Assembly: GCA_035628505.1 (NCBI GenBank)
Contig: DASPJR010000178.1
Coordinates: forward strand, 19,321 to 83,320
Reading direction: 5' to 3'
Length of the DNA stretch: 64,000 nucleotides
Origin: DASPJR01 sp035628505
GTDB taxonomy: Bacteria > Planctomycetota > SZUA-567 > H5-PLA8
How positions within the stretch are numbered: the stretch's first letter is position 1; each line of letters begins with the position of its first letter. The notes beneath the pieces are model-generated. The model did no database searches, was not told the origin of the DNA, and worked only from the letters and a program-made list of their open reading frames with translations. Below are positions 16,353-25,317 of the stretch, in pieces. Made by a program: the position numbers and the translations under genes.

Positions 16353-18639
16353 AGTTCTTCGGCAAATCGAACTTATCCGGTATCGACGATTGCCCCGCAT
16401 CAGGCGCCAGACCCGACGAGGAATAGAAGCGCCGGATCTTTGCGGCGCTGGTCAGGCCTCGCAGCCACACGTCCACGTACATTTTGGCGCGTTCCTGCAG
16501 ATAATCGCGCTCGACGCGGTCGCGCACTTCATGGAACTCCAATTGCCGCGCCGGATGCACGCCATCGACCAGGACAATGTGGTAGCCGCGGAAGGTGCGG
16601 AACGGCGCGCTGACCTGGCCGCGCTGAAGCGCCTGTCTTTTTACTTCAGCGTAGATCGCGGGTCCTTCGGGATAATCCGGATTTCGCCCGTCCGGATACG
16701 TCGGCGGAAGGCGGCCGGCGCGGGCCTTATTGGCAGCAGAATCCATCGAGAAATCCCGCACCAGCTTGGCCCAGTTCGCGGCGATCGGGTTCGACAGATA
16801 ACTGCGCCGCACTTCTTCGATGATGTTTACGGCGCCGAGCATCGCCGTCTTGTCGGCTTTTTCCATGCCGCCGCTGGGCACGATAAGGATATGGCTCAGG
16901 TCGTACGAGGCCGGTTCGATGTAGCTCTCGCGCGCGAGCGCGTACTCAGTGATCAGCGTCTTCTGATCGATGCGGTCCCCTTCTTCGATAACCGTGTTGC
17001 GCGTGCGGCTGGCCATCAAAACCTTGCGCTTTACACATTCACGCAGCAGCAGCCCGGCCTCTAGTTTCTTGCGATAATCGTCGACGGTCTGCCCGTAATA
17101 AAGGTAGATGTAATCCTTGAACGGCATGTCAGGCGCTTCCTTTTCCTTGCGCAGACGGTCGTCGTTCAACTCCAGGTCTACCAGTTCGATGCTGACGTTC
17201 AGCGGACGCGGCGGCGGCGCCTGGGCGGCACGCTGCCGCGGATCGGAGCACTCCCAATCCATGCGTTCGGCGCCGAGCGTCTTCAGCATCGTCGTGATCA
17301 TCTCGTAGCTGATCAGGCGGTCGAGGGCTTCATCGCTCTCCGAGCGCAGCAGCTCACGCCAGACATCCGAGCGTCTCAGAGCGGTGTCGTTCACCTGCCC
17401 GACGATCGGATCGCCGTCGGCGTCAGCGGCTTTCGGCGCATTGGCATCGGGGATCACCGCAGCGCGCTCGGACAGCGGCGGCCAGAGCATCGTTCGCTCG
17501 GTTTTCAGCACCGCTTTGTCCATCAGGTCGTCCATCCAGGCGATGGAGCGCGTGCGGATTTCATTTTCTTCGTATGCGCGCAGCACTTTGTCGCGAACCT
17601 GCTCATACGTCACCGGCACAGCGGCCTTCACTTCCAGCATTTTGATGAGATGGAAGCCGTAGATCGTCTCGACCGGGCCGGTCATCTCTCCGGGCTTCAG
17701 GTCTTTCGCTCCTTTATAGAAGTCCGGTTCCAGCGGACCGCGCGCGTGGAACCAGCCCACGTCGCCTGGCAGCGCGTTCATTTTTTCGCGCTCGGACGCC
17801 ACGCGACGATTCGTCTTTGGATCGATGCGGCTCTTGTCGAGCGGGTCCTGAGAATACTGCCGTACGGCCTGCTCCCAGGTGATCAATCCGCCGCGGATGT
17901 CTTTGAGGATCTTCTCCGCTTTCTTTCGAGCCTGCCCCACGAGCGGCTCCAGTTCGTCGACACTGTCCTTGTATTCCAGCTTTTCATCGCGCTTGAGGCG
18001 GATGCGGCGCAGACGCTCCTGCTCGTATTCGGCCTTCTGGTATGCAGACGAACGGAAGCGGTAGCCGCGGTGAAAATCGCGGGGATCAAACCATGAAATC
18101 AGGATGTGGCTCGCGCGGTACGATGCGGGTGGCTGGAATTCGTCCAGATGCGAGGCGAAGTATTTCATCAACTGGTCTTCGGTGGGCTGCAGATCGCGCG
18201 CGACGCATTTCTTGGTGAGAAGGCGCTGGCGAACCACGAGTTTTTTGTACTCGTCGATGCTCATCGCGTAGCGCGCGCGAATGATGTCGGCGATGGGAAA
18301 GCCTTTTTTCTGATCCCACGGCATGGAGATCAGCTCGGCTTTCAGCTCGTTGAGATCGACCGCGTACTGTTGTTCGATTTCCTCGGGCGTGACCGTGATC
18401 TGCGAGGCCTTGGCAGCCTGTTCGATGAGCGTGCGGCGGATGAGCCTGTCTATGGCCTGGGGCGCCGCGGCGCCGACCAGTTCGCGAATCAGATCCTGGC
18501 GGTAGATCGGGCGGCCATTCACCTCGGCAACGACGTTGGGAACACCTTCAAGCCCGGGAGGAACGGCTTCGTTGGCACGGCATGCGGCGGCGACTGTCAG
18601 AAGGATCAGTACAAACGAAGGAACGCTCAGACGCTGCAA
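16351..18639 (-). CDS. exported peptidyl-prolyl isomerase with two PpiC/SurA-like domains
   Basis: A 762-residue SurA-like foldase. A hydrophobic signal (FVLILLTVAAACRANE) may be a lipoprotein signal with Cys19, though the lipobox is not ideal. Two parvulin-type domains are visible. The first is around residues 165-345 (ASHILISWF, LPGDVGWF, GPVETIYGFHLIKML) and the second around 565-735 (LSHILIVPSG, GRLPPTYPDG, APFRTFRGYHIVLVDG). Each is preceded by a SurA-N-like helical segment, so the protein looks like a tandem duplication. It should assist folding of secreted or outer-membrane proteins. The start is TTG 18639 with GAGG upstream; no better codon is in frame. Confidence 0.85.
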   Translation of the reverse strand: MQRLSVPSFVLILLTVAAACRANEAVPPGLEGVPNVVAEVNGRPIYRQDLIRELVGAAAPQAIDRLIRRTLIEQAAKASQITVTPEEIEQQYAVDLNELKAELISMPWDQKKGFPIADIIRARYAMSIDEYKKLVVRQRLLTKKCVARDLQPTEDQLMKYFASHLDEFQPPASYRASHILISWFDPRDFHRGYRFRSSAYQKAEYEQERLRRIRLKRDEKLEYKDSVDELEPLVGQARKKAEKILKDIRGGLITWEQAVRQYSQDPLDKSRIDPKTNRRVASEREKMNALPGDVGWFHARGPLEPDFYKGAKDLKPGEMTGPVETIYGFHLIKMLEVKAAVPVTYEQVRDKVLRAYEENEIRTRSIAWMDDLMDKAVLKTERTMLWPPLSERAAVIPDANAPKAADADGDPIVGQVNDTALRRSDVWRELLRSESDEALDRLISYEMITTMLKTLGAERMDWECSDPRQRAAQAPPPRPLNVSIELVDLELNDDRLRKEKEAPDMPFKDYIYLYYGQTVDDYRKKLEAGLLLRECVKRKVLMASRTRNTVIEEGDRIDQKTLITEYALARESYIEPASYDLSHILIVPSGGMEKADKTAMLGAVNIIEEVRRSYLSNPIAANWAKLVRDFSMDSAANKARAGRLPPTYPDGRNPDYPEGPAIYAEVKRQALQRGQVSAPFRTFRGYHIVLVDGVHPARQLEFHEVRDRVERDYLQERAKMYVDVWLRGLTSAAKIRRFYSSSGLAPDAGQSSIPDKFDLPKN

Positions 18640-18784
18640 CGCTTTCGTGCCTCGATGTTTCCCATTGTGGTGACGGCGCAGACTCTACCATCTTCACGCT
18701 TTAGACTCTAGTCTTGTTACATACCCTTTACGACGATGCGGCTTTTGCGGCGGTATAGTCCTCGTACCAGGAGGAGAAACCGCC

Positions 18785-20035
18785 ATGAAACATCTTATTC
18801 TTTTTGCCGTACTCAGCCTTTCAGCCGCGCTGTACGCGCAGCAGCTGATTGTCCACGAATGGGGCACTTTCACCTCGGTGCAGGGCTCAGATGGCGTGCT
18901 GCTCGAATGGCGGCCGCTGCTCAAATCCGATCTGCCGCCCTTCGTTTACGACCGCACGAAGCGCGGAGTCGAGTTGCAGCAGGCAGGCTACCGGGAGAAG
19001 TTTGGTCTGGCCGCCCGCCAGCGCATGGAAACGCCGGTTATCTACTTCTATACGGACGAGGAAATGACGGTCGATGTCACCGTCAAATTCCCGCAGGGAC
19101 TGATCACCGAATGGTATCCACAGGTGCGCGATTTTGCGCCAATGCTAAGCAACCCCGGAAAACCGCAGATCAAAAATGGCATGTTGCGCTGGGGTAAAGT
19201 AAAGCTCTTCCCCGCAGCGAAAAATCCAGACATGGCAAAGCTGCTCCCCAAGAACGACGCGCCTAGCCATTACTATCCAGCGCGCGAAACGGACGCGGCT
19301 TATGTGCGAAGCTGCAGGACGGGCGTAAACAACGTTACGACATACGAACACGAGAAATTCCTGTTTTACCGCGGCCTGGGCGACTTCAACGCGCCCCTGA
19401 AAGTGAGCAGTGCTGCAGGCGACCCGCTCTACCACACGATTGAGAACACTGGCAGCGAAGACATCGTAGGAGCGTTTCTGCTCATCGTCAGAGACGGGAA
19501 GGCATACTTCCGTCCGCTTGAGCAGCTGAAAGCCGGATCAAGTCGCAAGGAAATGACAACAGGCTCATTTGACTACATGGAGCTTCCGGCGGTCGTTGAG
19601 CGCATCAAAGCCGCCATGACTGTTGACCTCGTCAAACAGGGACTCTATCAGGCCGAAGCTGCAGCAATGGTGAAAACCTGGCAGGACTCCTGGTTTGAAG
19701 AAGAAGGCACGCGCGTGCTCTATCTTCTTCCCACCGCGTGGACCGACCGCGTACTACCGTTGAGCGTGACGCCCAAGCCGGACAGCACCGTCCGCGTGAT
19801 GGTCGGCCGCGCAGAAATCATCACGCCAGAGCTCGAAGCCGCAGTCAACAAGCACGTCGCTGCGCTGGCGGATTCCGAATTTGAAGTGCGCGAGCGCGCT
19901 TCGAGGGAAATCAAAAAGCTCGGCCGCTTTGCCGAGCCGGTGCTCAAGCGCGTTCAAGCCACGGCAGTTGATCCAGAAGTTCGTGTGCGTGCTGGCGATC
20001 TAATCAAGGCGCTCACTCAGGTGCCGGCACGGTGA
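18785..20035 (+). CDS. secreted protein of unknown function with C-terminal HEAT-like repeat
   Basis: A 416-residue protein with a clear signal peptide (MKHLILFAVLSLSAALYA, cleavage after AQ) and an excellent AGGAGGAG ribosome site before ATG 18785. The body begins with VHEWGTFTSVQGSDG and shows alternating beta-strand-like segments with no catalytic motif that I recognise. The last about 60 residues (AALADSEFEVRERASREI, VQATAVDPEVRVRAGDLI) are two HEAT-like helical hairpins. The opening motif is shared by conserved hypothetical proteins of PVC and Acidobacteria genomes as I remember them. Located in the envelope or outside the cell. Confidence 0.75.
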   Translation: MKHLILFAVLSLSAALYAQQLIVHEWGTFTSVQGSDGVLLEWRPLLKSDLPPFVYDRTKRGVELQQAGYREKFGLAARQRMETPVIYFYTDEEMTVDVTVKFPQGLITEWYPQVRDFAPMLSNPGKPQIKNGMLRWGKVKLFPAAKNPDMAKLLPKNDAPSHYYPARETDAAYVRSCRTGVNNVTTYEHEKFLFYRGLGDFNAPLKVSSAAGDPLYHTIENTGSEDIVGAFLLIVRDGKAYFRPLEQLKAGSSRKEMTTGSFDYMELPAVVERIKAAMTVDLVKQGLYQAEAAAMVKTWQDSWFEEEGTRVLYLLPTAWTDRVLPLSVTPKPDSTVRVMVGRAEIITPELEAAVNKHVAALADSEFEVRERASREIKKLGRFAEPVLKRVQATAVDPEVRVRAGDLIKALTQVPAR

Positions 20036-20067
20036 AAAGTTAACCTTGGGGCAAAAAGGAACTGACC

Positions 20068-20280
20068 ATGCGATTGCCGCGTTTTCATCTCAGCACAGCC
20101 GTGACACTCATGCTCGCAGCCAGCATTCTCGTCGGACTGAACGCCATCGAGCAGCCGCCCCCTGCTCTGCCTACGCCAAACGAGGGCTACATTGTGACGG
20201 GCAAAACGTACGGTTGGCCGGCTCGCTGGTATGACCCTGCCACCATAAAACCGTTTGATTTATCCTTCTTTATGAGGTGA
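20068..20280 (+). CDS. small membrane protein, first of a pair
   Basis: A 70-residue protein: HLSTAVTLMLAASILVGLN forms one membrane helix, followed by a Pro-rich stretch and YGWPARWY. AAGGA precedes the ATG. Planctomycete genomes often carry adjacent tiny genes of this style (HLSTA...GLN with GW-P...Y). It is translated just before a second small membrane protein gene, with 6 bp between them. Function unknown. Confidence 0.65.
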   Translation: MRLPRFHLSTAVTLMLAASILVGLNAIEQPPPALPTPNEGYIVTGKTYGWPARWYDPATIKPFDLSFFMR

Positions 20281-20286
20281 CAACCG

Positions 20287-20412
20287 GTGATCTATCGACC
20301 GTCCGTGCGACGCGTCATCGCGATCAATCTTCTGACTGCCACTGGCATTCTGCTGGTGATTGGAACGGGCGCTGAATGGCTCGCCCGGCGGCGCGGTTTT
20401 CAGGCCTCATGA
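20287..20412 (+). CDS. very small membrane protein, second of a pair
   Basis: A 41-residue reading frame starting at GTG 20287 with GAGGTG at 20274-20279, which overlaps the end of the preceding gene. It has a basic N-terminus (IYRPSVRRV), one membrane helix (NLLTATGILLVIGTGAEWLA) and a basic tail (RRRGF). The RBS, tight spacing and topology support a real gene co-translated with its partner. Function unknown. Confidence 0.6.
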   Translation: MIYRPSVRRVIAINLLTATGILLVIGTGAEWLARRRGFQAS

Positions 20413-20515
20413 GCAGAGAGAACGCGACTTCAATACGGAGGCACTGAGAACACGGTGAGAACGAGATGGGATGGAGGAGAAGCGAATAAACGCAGATGTT
20501 CTGCGTGAATCTCAG

Positions 20516-20564
20516 TAAAAAAAAGAGCGGCTGTGACGCGCTGAAAAGGAACGTCACAGCCGCT
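20516..20564 (-). terminator. intrinsic terminator, minus strand
   Basis: AGCGGCTGTGACG (20526-20538) pairs perfectly with CGTCACAGCCGCT (20552-20564) across a 13-nt loop. On the minus strand it is followed by eight Ts. It ends transcription of the small gene at 20592-20714. Confidence 0.85.
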
Positions 20565-20591
20565 AAGAGCGCTGCCAAACGGCAGCGCCGC

Positions 20592-20714
20592 TCAACTTTC
20601 TGCCGATGCCGCCGCGCGTGCGTCGAGGTCCTCGGCCCAGAACATCAGGATTGCAAGCCCCGCCGCGCAGGCAGTAAAAGCCGTAGTCCAGGCGATAAGC
20701 AGGCACGTCAGCAT
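20592..20714 (-). CDS. very small membrane protein with own terminator
   Basis: A 40-residue reading frame (MLTCLLIAWTTAFTACAAGL, then a short acidic tail AEDLDARAAASAES). AGAGGG lies at good distance upstream of ATG 20714 on the minus strand. The single membrane helix, the RBS and the strong terminator 28 bp downstream indicate a true short transcript. No family recognised. A small RNA is the alternative reading. Confidence 0.55.
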   Translation of the reverse strand: MLTCLLIAWTTAFTACAAGLAILMFWAEDLDARAAASAES

Positions 20715-20925
20715 CGGGAATCCCTCTACGCTGAACGTATTTTGCATATCGCGTGCCGCAAATTGCACTGTGCATGAGAAGTCCTTCGGAACTATTTTCT
20801 CCAGGCGCTGACTCCTCTGTTCACAATGGCTCGATCGTGCTCTGAAATTCGCGAAAAATACCGCCACACAACGGCTGCTGAAGAATTCTCTGACAAAACT
20901 ATTGCTCCGCCCGCTTTCCCCACTA

Positions 20926-20951
20926 AATTCCAGCTTTTCCATTCTGGAATT
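20926..20951. promoter_or_regulatory. candidate operator upstream of 21040 gene
   Basis: AATTCCAG (20926-20933) and CTGGAATT (20944-20951) are perfect inverted arms with a 10-bp spacer. They lie in the 325-bp gap between the small minus-strand gene and the secreted protein gene; nothing else stands out in that gap. Confidence 0.35.
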
Positions 20952-21039
20952 CGTGTTTTGTTGCCATGCGTGCAACGCACCTGGGGCTTACGCCGTTTGC
21001 CCAACGTGAGCAGGGCTTGGCGTCACTTAAGGAGGAGAG

Positions 21040-21699
21040 ATGTTTCGAAACGTTTGTCTGTTGTTCGTTGCAGCCACGCTGTCGTTTGCCGTCTGCGCGG
21101 GGGATGCACTGAAAATTACTGATTCAGCCAAAACGTCGGTGAAGAAAACACCCGTCGCCTCACCGCTGGGCCCGGCGATCGAAGCGCTTGCGGGCAAATC
21201 GACGATTCAGATCGTGATTCCCGCGCCGGGTGTCGACGCAGCCACGTTCAATGCCAGCACGCAGATCAAAGTCGTCATCAGCGAGAGCGGCAGCAGCGAT
21301 TATTTTCTGGATCTGACCTTCGGCAAAGACCCCAAGTATACGCCGGGCGCCAAGTCGGTGAAAATCGATCAAAAAGACATCGCCGGCGTCCCCGGCCGCG
21401 TCACGCTGCGCCTGACGCAGGTGAAGATCGGCAAAGATGAAATCGTCATCAGCATCAAGAACAACGTCAACTCGCTCTATACGCAGACGTTCCTGAACTA
21501 TGGCACGTTCAACATCGTCAAGTATCCGGAAGGCAGCGGCACCGGTTCGAAGACGTTCACGGTTGAAGCCAGCGTCGGCACTTTCGCGAAAACCTTCACG
21601 TCGGTGAAAGAAGACATCACCTACACTAACAAGAAGAAGATCATTTCCGGCTCAACGTACTGGACCGGCAACGCGAAGGGCACCGCGTCGGTGCAGTAA
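21040..21699 (+). CDS. secreted protein of unknown function
   Basis: A 219-residue protein with a signal peptide (MFRNVCLLFVAATLSFAVCAG) and a strong AGGAGGAG before the ATG. The mature part is rich in Thr, Ser, Val and Lys with alternating polar/hydrophobic residues, suggesting an all-beta (Ig-like or beta-sandwich) fold. No cysteine lies in the mature part and no catalytic motif is visible. The wording (IQIVIPAPGVDAATFNAST) resembles the C-terminal region of the SGNH hydrolase at 26.9 kb only in general style. An intrinsic terminator follows. Probably an abundant extracellular or envelope protein. Confidence 0.7.
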   Translation: MFRNVCLLFVAATLSFAVCAGDALKITDSAKTSVKKTPVASPLGPAIEALAGKSTIQIVIPAPGVDAATFNASTQIKVVISESGSSDYFLDLTFGKDPKYTPGAKSVKIDQKDIAGVPGRVTLRLTQVKIGKDEIVISIKNNVNSLYTQTFLNYGTFNIVKYPEGSGTGSKTFTVEASVGTFAKTFTSVKEDITYTNKKKIISGSTYWTGNAKGTASVQ

Positions 21700-21728
21700 T
21701 TTAGGTACGACACAGAGTCACGAAGATC

Positions 21729-21768
21729 AGGGGAGAGGATTTCTCGGTCGAAGTCCCCTCCCCTTTTT
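21729..21768 (+). terminator. intrinsic terminator after 21040 gene
   Basis: AGGGGAG (21729-21735) pairs with CTCCCCT (21758-21764), followed by TTTTT. An outer pair CACGAAGAT / ATCTTCGTG nests around it. The outer arms belong to the dispersed CACGAAG-type repeats. Confidence 0.7.
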
Positions 21769-21808
21769 CTTTGTGTCTTGGAGTCTTCGTATCTTCGTGT
21801 TCGATCTG

Positions 21809-23158
21809 TTAAGCAAAGAGCAGCAGAATCACGCCGAGCAGCGGGAAAGCAAAGCAGAATACGACCAGGCAGTAGCCCATGATTTCGCGCGCCGTCAGGC
21901 CCATGATGCCCAGCAGCGGCAACGCCCAGAAGGGCTGAAACATGTTGCCGACCATATTGCCGTAGGCCACCGCCATGATTGTCTTGCCGTAAGACGCACC
22001 CAGATCCTTTGCGGCAGCAAGCATGATCGGACCTTCCACGGCCCATTCGCCCGCGCCGCTAGGGATGAAAAGCTTCGTGAAGATGCTGCTGAGGTAGGTA
22101 AAGAAGGGCAGCGTTCCGGCCGATGCGAAGTAAACGAACTGATGCGCGATGAGATGGCCGAGGCCGGAACCTTTCATAATGCCCATGATGCCGCCGTAAA
22201 ATGGAAACTGCAGCACGATCCCGCCGACGCCGCGCACGCTCTGGCTGATTGCCTTCATGTAGGCCACCGGCGAACGGTGCAGGAGCATTCCCGCCATCAG
22301 GAACGAGAAGTTTACGATATTGTGATTGAGATTCGCTCCGTTCGCGCGGAAGTACTTCACCAGAAAATAAACGCCCAGCCCGCCGATGATCCACGACGTG
22401 ATCGGACTGGCGTCGATCTTCCCGGCGATGGTGGAACGGTCAATCTGCACTTCTACGGGCTTCATCTCGGAGAGCGTCTCTGGCGAAATCTCGCGCTGAT
22501 CTTTTTTCGGAGTCATCGCCGCGAGCAGAAAAGGCACTGTGAAGAGCAGCAGGCCGCAGGCGACGAAATTCATCGGATGAAAAATCGTCTTCTCCAGCGA
22601 AATGAGGCCGATGTCCTTTTCAAGAAAATGCCCGGGCGTGTTCACAATCAGGGGCGCGCTTGCGCTCAGGCCGCCGTGCCAGATCAGCAGCGACGTGTAG
22701 CCGGCCGCGCCGAGCAGCGGGTAATGAATCTTTATCCCACGCGCCTTCGCCTGCGCGGCGACTTCGCGCGCCAGCAGTGCGGCACTGATCAGCCCGAATC
22801 CCCAGTGCAGCCAGCCAAACAGGATCGAGGCGAATGAAACGAACGCGACCGCGCTGAAGTCGCTCTTCGGCCAGCCCGCGATGGACTTGATGGCGTTGTG
22901 AACAATCGGCGAGGACGCTACGGCTTCACCGGTAACGACGATCAGCACCATCTGCATGGCGAAGCTGAGCAGGTCCCAGAAACCATCGCCATTCTTCGTG
23001 CCGTAAAACCAGTGTTGAACGAGATCATCGAAGGAACTCTGCGTAAAGAGCTTCGCCATCGCAAACGTCAGCAGCGTCAGCAGCAGCACGAGCAGAAACG
23101 GATCGGGCATGTACTGCCGCACGAAATACTCGAACCGCAGGCCGATTCGTTCAAGCAT
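21809..23158 (-). CDS. atoE: AtoE-type short-chain fatty acid transporter
   Basis: A 449-residue multi-pass membrane protein matching the AtoE short-chain fatty acid transporter family. Family-like stretches include MPDPFLLVLLLTLLTF, WHGGLSASAPLIVNTPGH, FPFYGGIMGIM, FTKLFIPSGAGEWAVEGP and GNMVGNMFQPFWALPLLG. It should import short-chain fatty acids such as acetoacetate or butyrate across the cytoplasmic membrane. ATG 23158 with AAGGATG upstream is the natural start; the frame extends 45 codons earlier without membrane character. No ato catabolic gene is adjacent, and cinA lies upstream on the same strand. Confidence 0.9.
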   Translation of the reverse strand: MLERIGLRFEYFVRQYMPDPFLLVLLLTLLTFAMAKLFTQSSFDDLVQHWFYGTKNGDGFWDLLSFAMQMVLIVVTGEAVASSPIVHNAIKSIAGWPKSDFSAVAFVSFASILFGWLHWGFGLISAALLAREVAAQAKARGIKIHYPLLGAAGYTSLLIWHGGLSASAPLIVNTPGHFLEKDIGLISLEKTIFHPMNFVACGLLLFTVPFLLAAMTPKKDQREISPETLSEMKPVEVQIDRSTIAGKIDASPITSWIIGGLGVYFLVKYFRANGANLNHNIVNFSFLMAGMLLHRSPVAYMKAISQSVRGVGGIVLQFPFYGGIMGIMKGSGLGHLIAHQFVYFASAGTLPFFTYLSSIFTKLFIPSGAGEWAVEGPIMLAAAKDLGASYGKTIMAVAYGNMVGNMFQPFWALPLLGIMGLTAREIMGYCLVVFCFAFPLLGVILLLFA

Positions 23159-23225
23159 CGCTTCATCCTTTAACAGACAACACAAAGACTTTGCGTCTGA
23201 GTGGCTCCGAGTTGTGCGATTCGAA

Positions 23226-24515
23226 TCATTCGAGCGCCGCCCGGCGCAGCAGGTCCAGTGCCTGCGTGGCGGCGCGATCACGCACCATGCCACGGTCCAG
23301 CCCGGGATAATTACGCTCTACTGTCCGTACACCCGCGGCAGTCGCGATGCCGAAATAAACCAAGCCGACCGGTTTTGTTTCAGTTCCGCCGCCAGGGCCG
23401 GCAATGCCGGTGACACTCAATCCAAAGTCGGCCCTGGCGCGTTCACGAATTCCGCTGGCGAGCTCGGCCGCCGTCTGCGCCGAGACAGCGCCGTGCGCGG
23501 CGAGCGTCTCCGGCTTGACGGCGCAGGTCCGCACCTTCGCTTCGTTTGAATACACAACCGTGCCCTCGAGCAGCGCGGCGCTGCTGCCAGGAACTTCCGT
23601 GAGCATCGCTGAGATCAATCCGGCCGTGCAGCTTTCGGCGATCGCGACGGTGCTCTTGCGCTTCAGCAGCGCCGAAAGTGTGGCCTCGGCCAGCGTCTGA
23701 TCGTCCTCGCCGAAGAGCCCCTCGCGCAGCGCCTCGCGGGCGCGCTCAACGCAGGGCTGCAGAATCGCCTGAGCCTCAGCGTCCGTCGAGCCGCTTGCGA
23801 CCAGCCGCACGGTAACCACCCCGCCGCCCACGCGCGTGCCCACGTTGGGATTGTGCCCGGCCTGCATCATGGGCTTAATACGATCGCCGACGACTGATTC
23901 CGGAATGCCGAACGCATGCAGCTTCTTAATTGCGAGAACGCGGCCAGATCTGTAACTCTGCTTTAGAAAGGGGATGATGCGTTCGGCGAGAATGCCCTTC
24001 ATCTCGCGCGGCACGCCGGCCATCAGGAACACATGCCGGGTCGCGTTGCTCACTGGGGACGCGACATGGAACTTGCCGTCGCGAACTTCTACCGGAACAT
24101 GCACGCCCGGCGCGGTGCCCCAGTCATTACGCAGCACCAGAGCGCCCTTGGGCAGCAGCGCCTGCTTGCGATTGGAACCCGGAAGCGACGCGACGCTGCG
24201 TTTCAGCCGCGCAGCCATCTGCTCCATCACGTCGTCACGAAACTCCAATTCGACCCCGAGCGTTTTTGCAAGCGCTTCATTGGTGAGGTCGTCGTCGGTG
24301 GGGCCAAGCCCCCCGGTGGCGATCACAATGTCCGCACGGCTAAGCGCGCGTTGAAACGCGGCCACGATGTCGCCAATCTCATCGCCAACGGTCTCTGCGC
24401 CAACGACAGTCAATCCTAGAGGCAGCAGCTGTTGAGCGATGTACGGTTTGTTGGTGTCAACGATTTCTCCGAGCAGCAGTTCGTCACCGATTGAAAGCAG
24501 CGAGACAGTTGCCAT
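23226..24515 (-). CDS. cinA: CinA-family nicotinamide-nucleotide amidohydrolase
   Basis: A 429-residue protein with the two CinA domains. The N-terminal molybdopterin-binding-like domain has SIGDELLLGEIVDTN and ATGGLGPTDDD, and the C-terminal amidase domain (about 265-425) has AESCTAGLISAMLTEVPGSS and SVTGIAGPGGGTETKPVG. Full-length CinA proteins deamidate NMN in pyridine nucleotide recycling, and many also hydrolyse ADP-ribose with the N-terminal domain. The ATG at 24515 has GAAGGA upstream. Length is normal for the family. Confidence 0.92.
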   Translation of the reverse strand: MATVSLLSIGDELLLGEIVDTNKPYIAQQLLPLGLTVVGAETVGDEIGDIVAAFQRALSRADIVIATGGLGPTDDDLTNEALAKTLGVELEFRDDVMEQMAARLKRSVASLPGSNRKQALLPKGALVLRNDWGTAPGVHVPVEVRDGKFHVASPVSNATRHVFLMAGVPREMKGILAERIIPFLKQSYRSGRVLAIKKLHAFGIPESVVGDRIKPMMQAGHNPNVGTRVGGGVVTVRLVASGSTDAEAQAILQPCVERAREALREGLFGEDDQTLAEATLSALLKRKSTVAIAESCTAGLISAMLTEVPGSSAALLEGTVVYSNEAKVRTCAVKPETLAAHGAVSAQTAAELASGIRERARADFGLSVTGIAGPGGGTETKPVGLVYFGIATAAGVRTVERNYPGLDRGMVRDRAATQALDLLRRAALE

Positions 24516-24841
24516 GTATGTTCGTCCTTCAATGCGTAGGTAGTCCCATGCTACGTTCGCCTCAATTCCTGTCCAACGCTACGGAGACACGGGTGCTTCA
24601 GACACCAGCAATCTTCCTAACTTCGGGATCAGTACCGGAAAATTTCTTCGCAAATCTCCAAATTTCAGCCAAATATTGTGACCTAAATCGATAAAAAATG
24701 TTTTAGGCGCGCTTGATTATAGCTCTTCAATGAATAAATTCCGTCCCTTCAGCGTTCAGATCCATGGCGTCAATGCGACGCCGAGCTGAACAATCGCTTC
24801 GCCTTGTGGCGGGGCAAAAGGCAATCTGGAGGGTAGTTCGT
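24516..24841. other. 326-bp divergent intergenic region, no gene seen
   Basis: Separates cinA (leftward) and the rhodanese gene (rightward). It is AT-richer than its flanks around 24630-24740 and probably holds both promoters. No palindrome, repeat or RNA gene was convincing. Confidence 0.5.
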
Positions 24842-25237
24842 ATGAAGTTTTCGTTTGCGGTGTTGGCCCTGGTGTTCGCGTTCGCTGGCGCCGGCGTAAT
24901 GGCTGCCGACAAGGCCGAGGACATCAAGCACGAGGATCTGGTCAAGGCCGTCAATGAGAAGAAGGTCGTTCTGATCGACTGCAACGGCTCGGAGAGCTAC
25001 AAGAGCGGCCACATTCCGGGCGCGATTGATTTCGCGACCGCCAAGGCCGAGCTCGACAAGAAGCTGCCGGCCGACAAGAGCACCCTGATCGTCGCCTACT
25101 GCGGCAACGAGAACTGCAATGCTTACCAGGCTGGCGCTGAAGCTGCCAAGAAGCTCGGTTACACCAACGTCAAGCATTACTCGGGCGGCATCGCCGGCTG
25201 GAAGAAGGCTGGCGAGAAGACTGCAGCTGCAAACTGA
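24842..25237 (+). CDS. secreted single-domain rhodanese
   Basis: A 131-residue protein: signal peptide MKFSFAVLALVFAFAGAGVMA, then one rhodanese domain. The active-site loop is YCGNENCNA with catalytic Cys87. GHIPGAIDF and HYSGGIAGWKKAG are the other hallmark segments. It should carry sulfane sulfur or handle thiols in the periplasm. GGAGGG precedes ATG 24842; the longer open frame upstream is discounted because it would bury the signal peptide. A strong terminator follows, so the gene is probably monocistronic. Confidence 0.88.
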   Translation: MKFSFAVLALVFAFAGAGVMAADKAEDIKHEDLVKAVNEKKVVLIDCNGSESYKSGHIPGAIDFATAKAELDKKLPADKSTLIVAYCGNENCNAYQAGAEAAKKLGYTNVKHYSGGIAGWKKAGEKTAAAN

Positions 25238-25263
25238 GCAGCAACTTTCACGTTCGCTGACTA

Positions 25264-25297
25264 GAACGGGCCGGCAGCAATGCCGGCTCGTTCTTTT
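25264..25297 (+). terminator. intrinsic terminator after rhodanese gene
   Basis: A 13-bp stem (25264-25276 with 25281-25293, one G-T pair) with a GCAA tetraloop, followed by TTTTT. Confidence 0.9.
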
Positions 25298-25317
25298 TAC
25301 TCACAAGCTCAAGCGGC

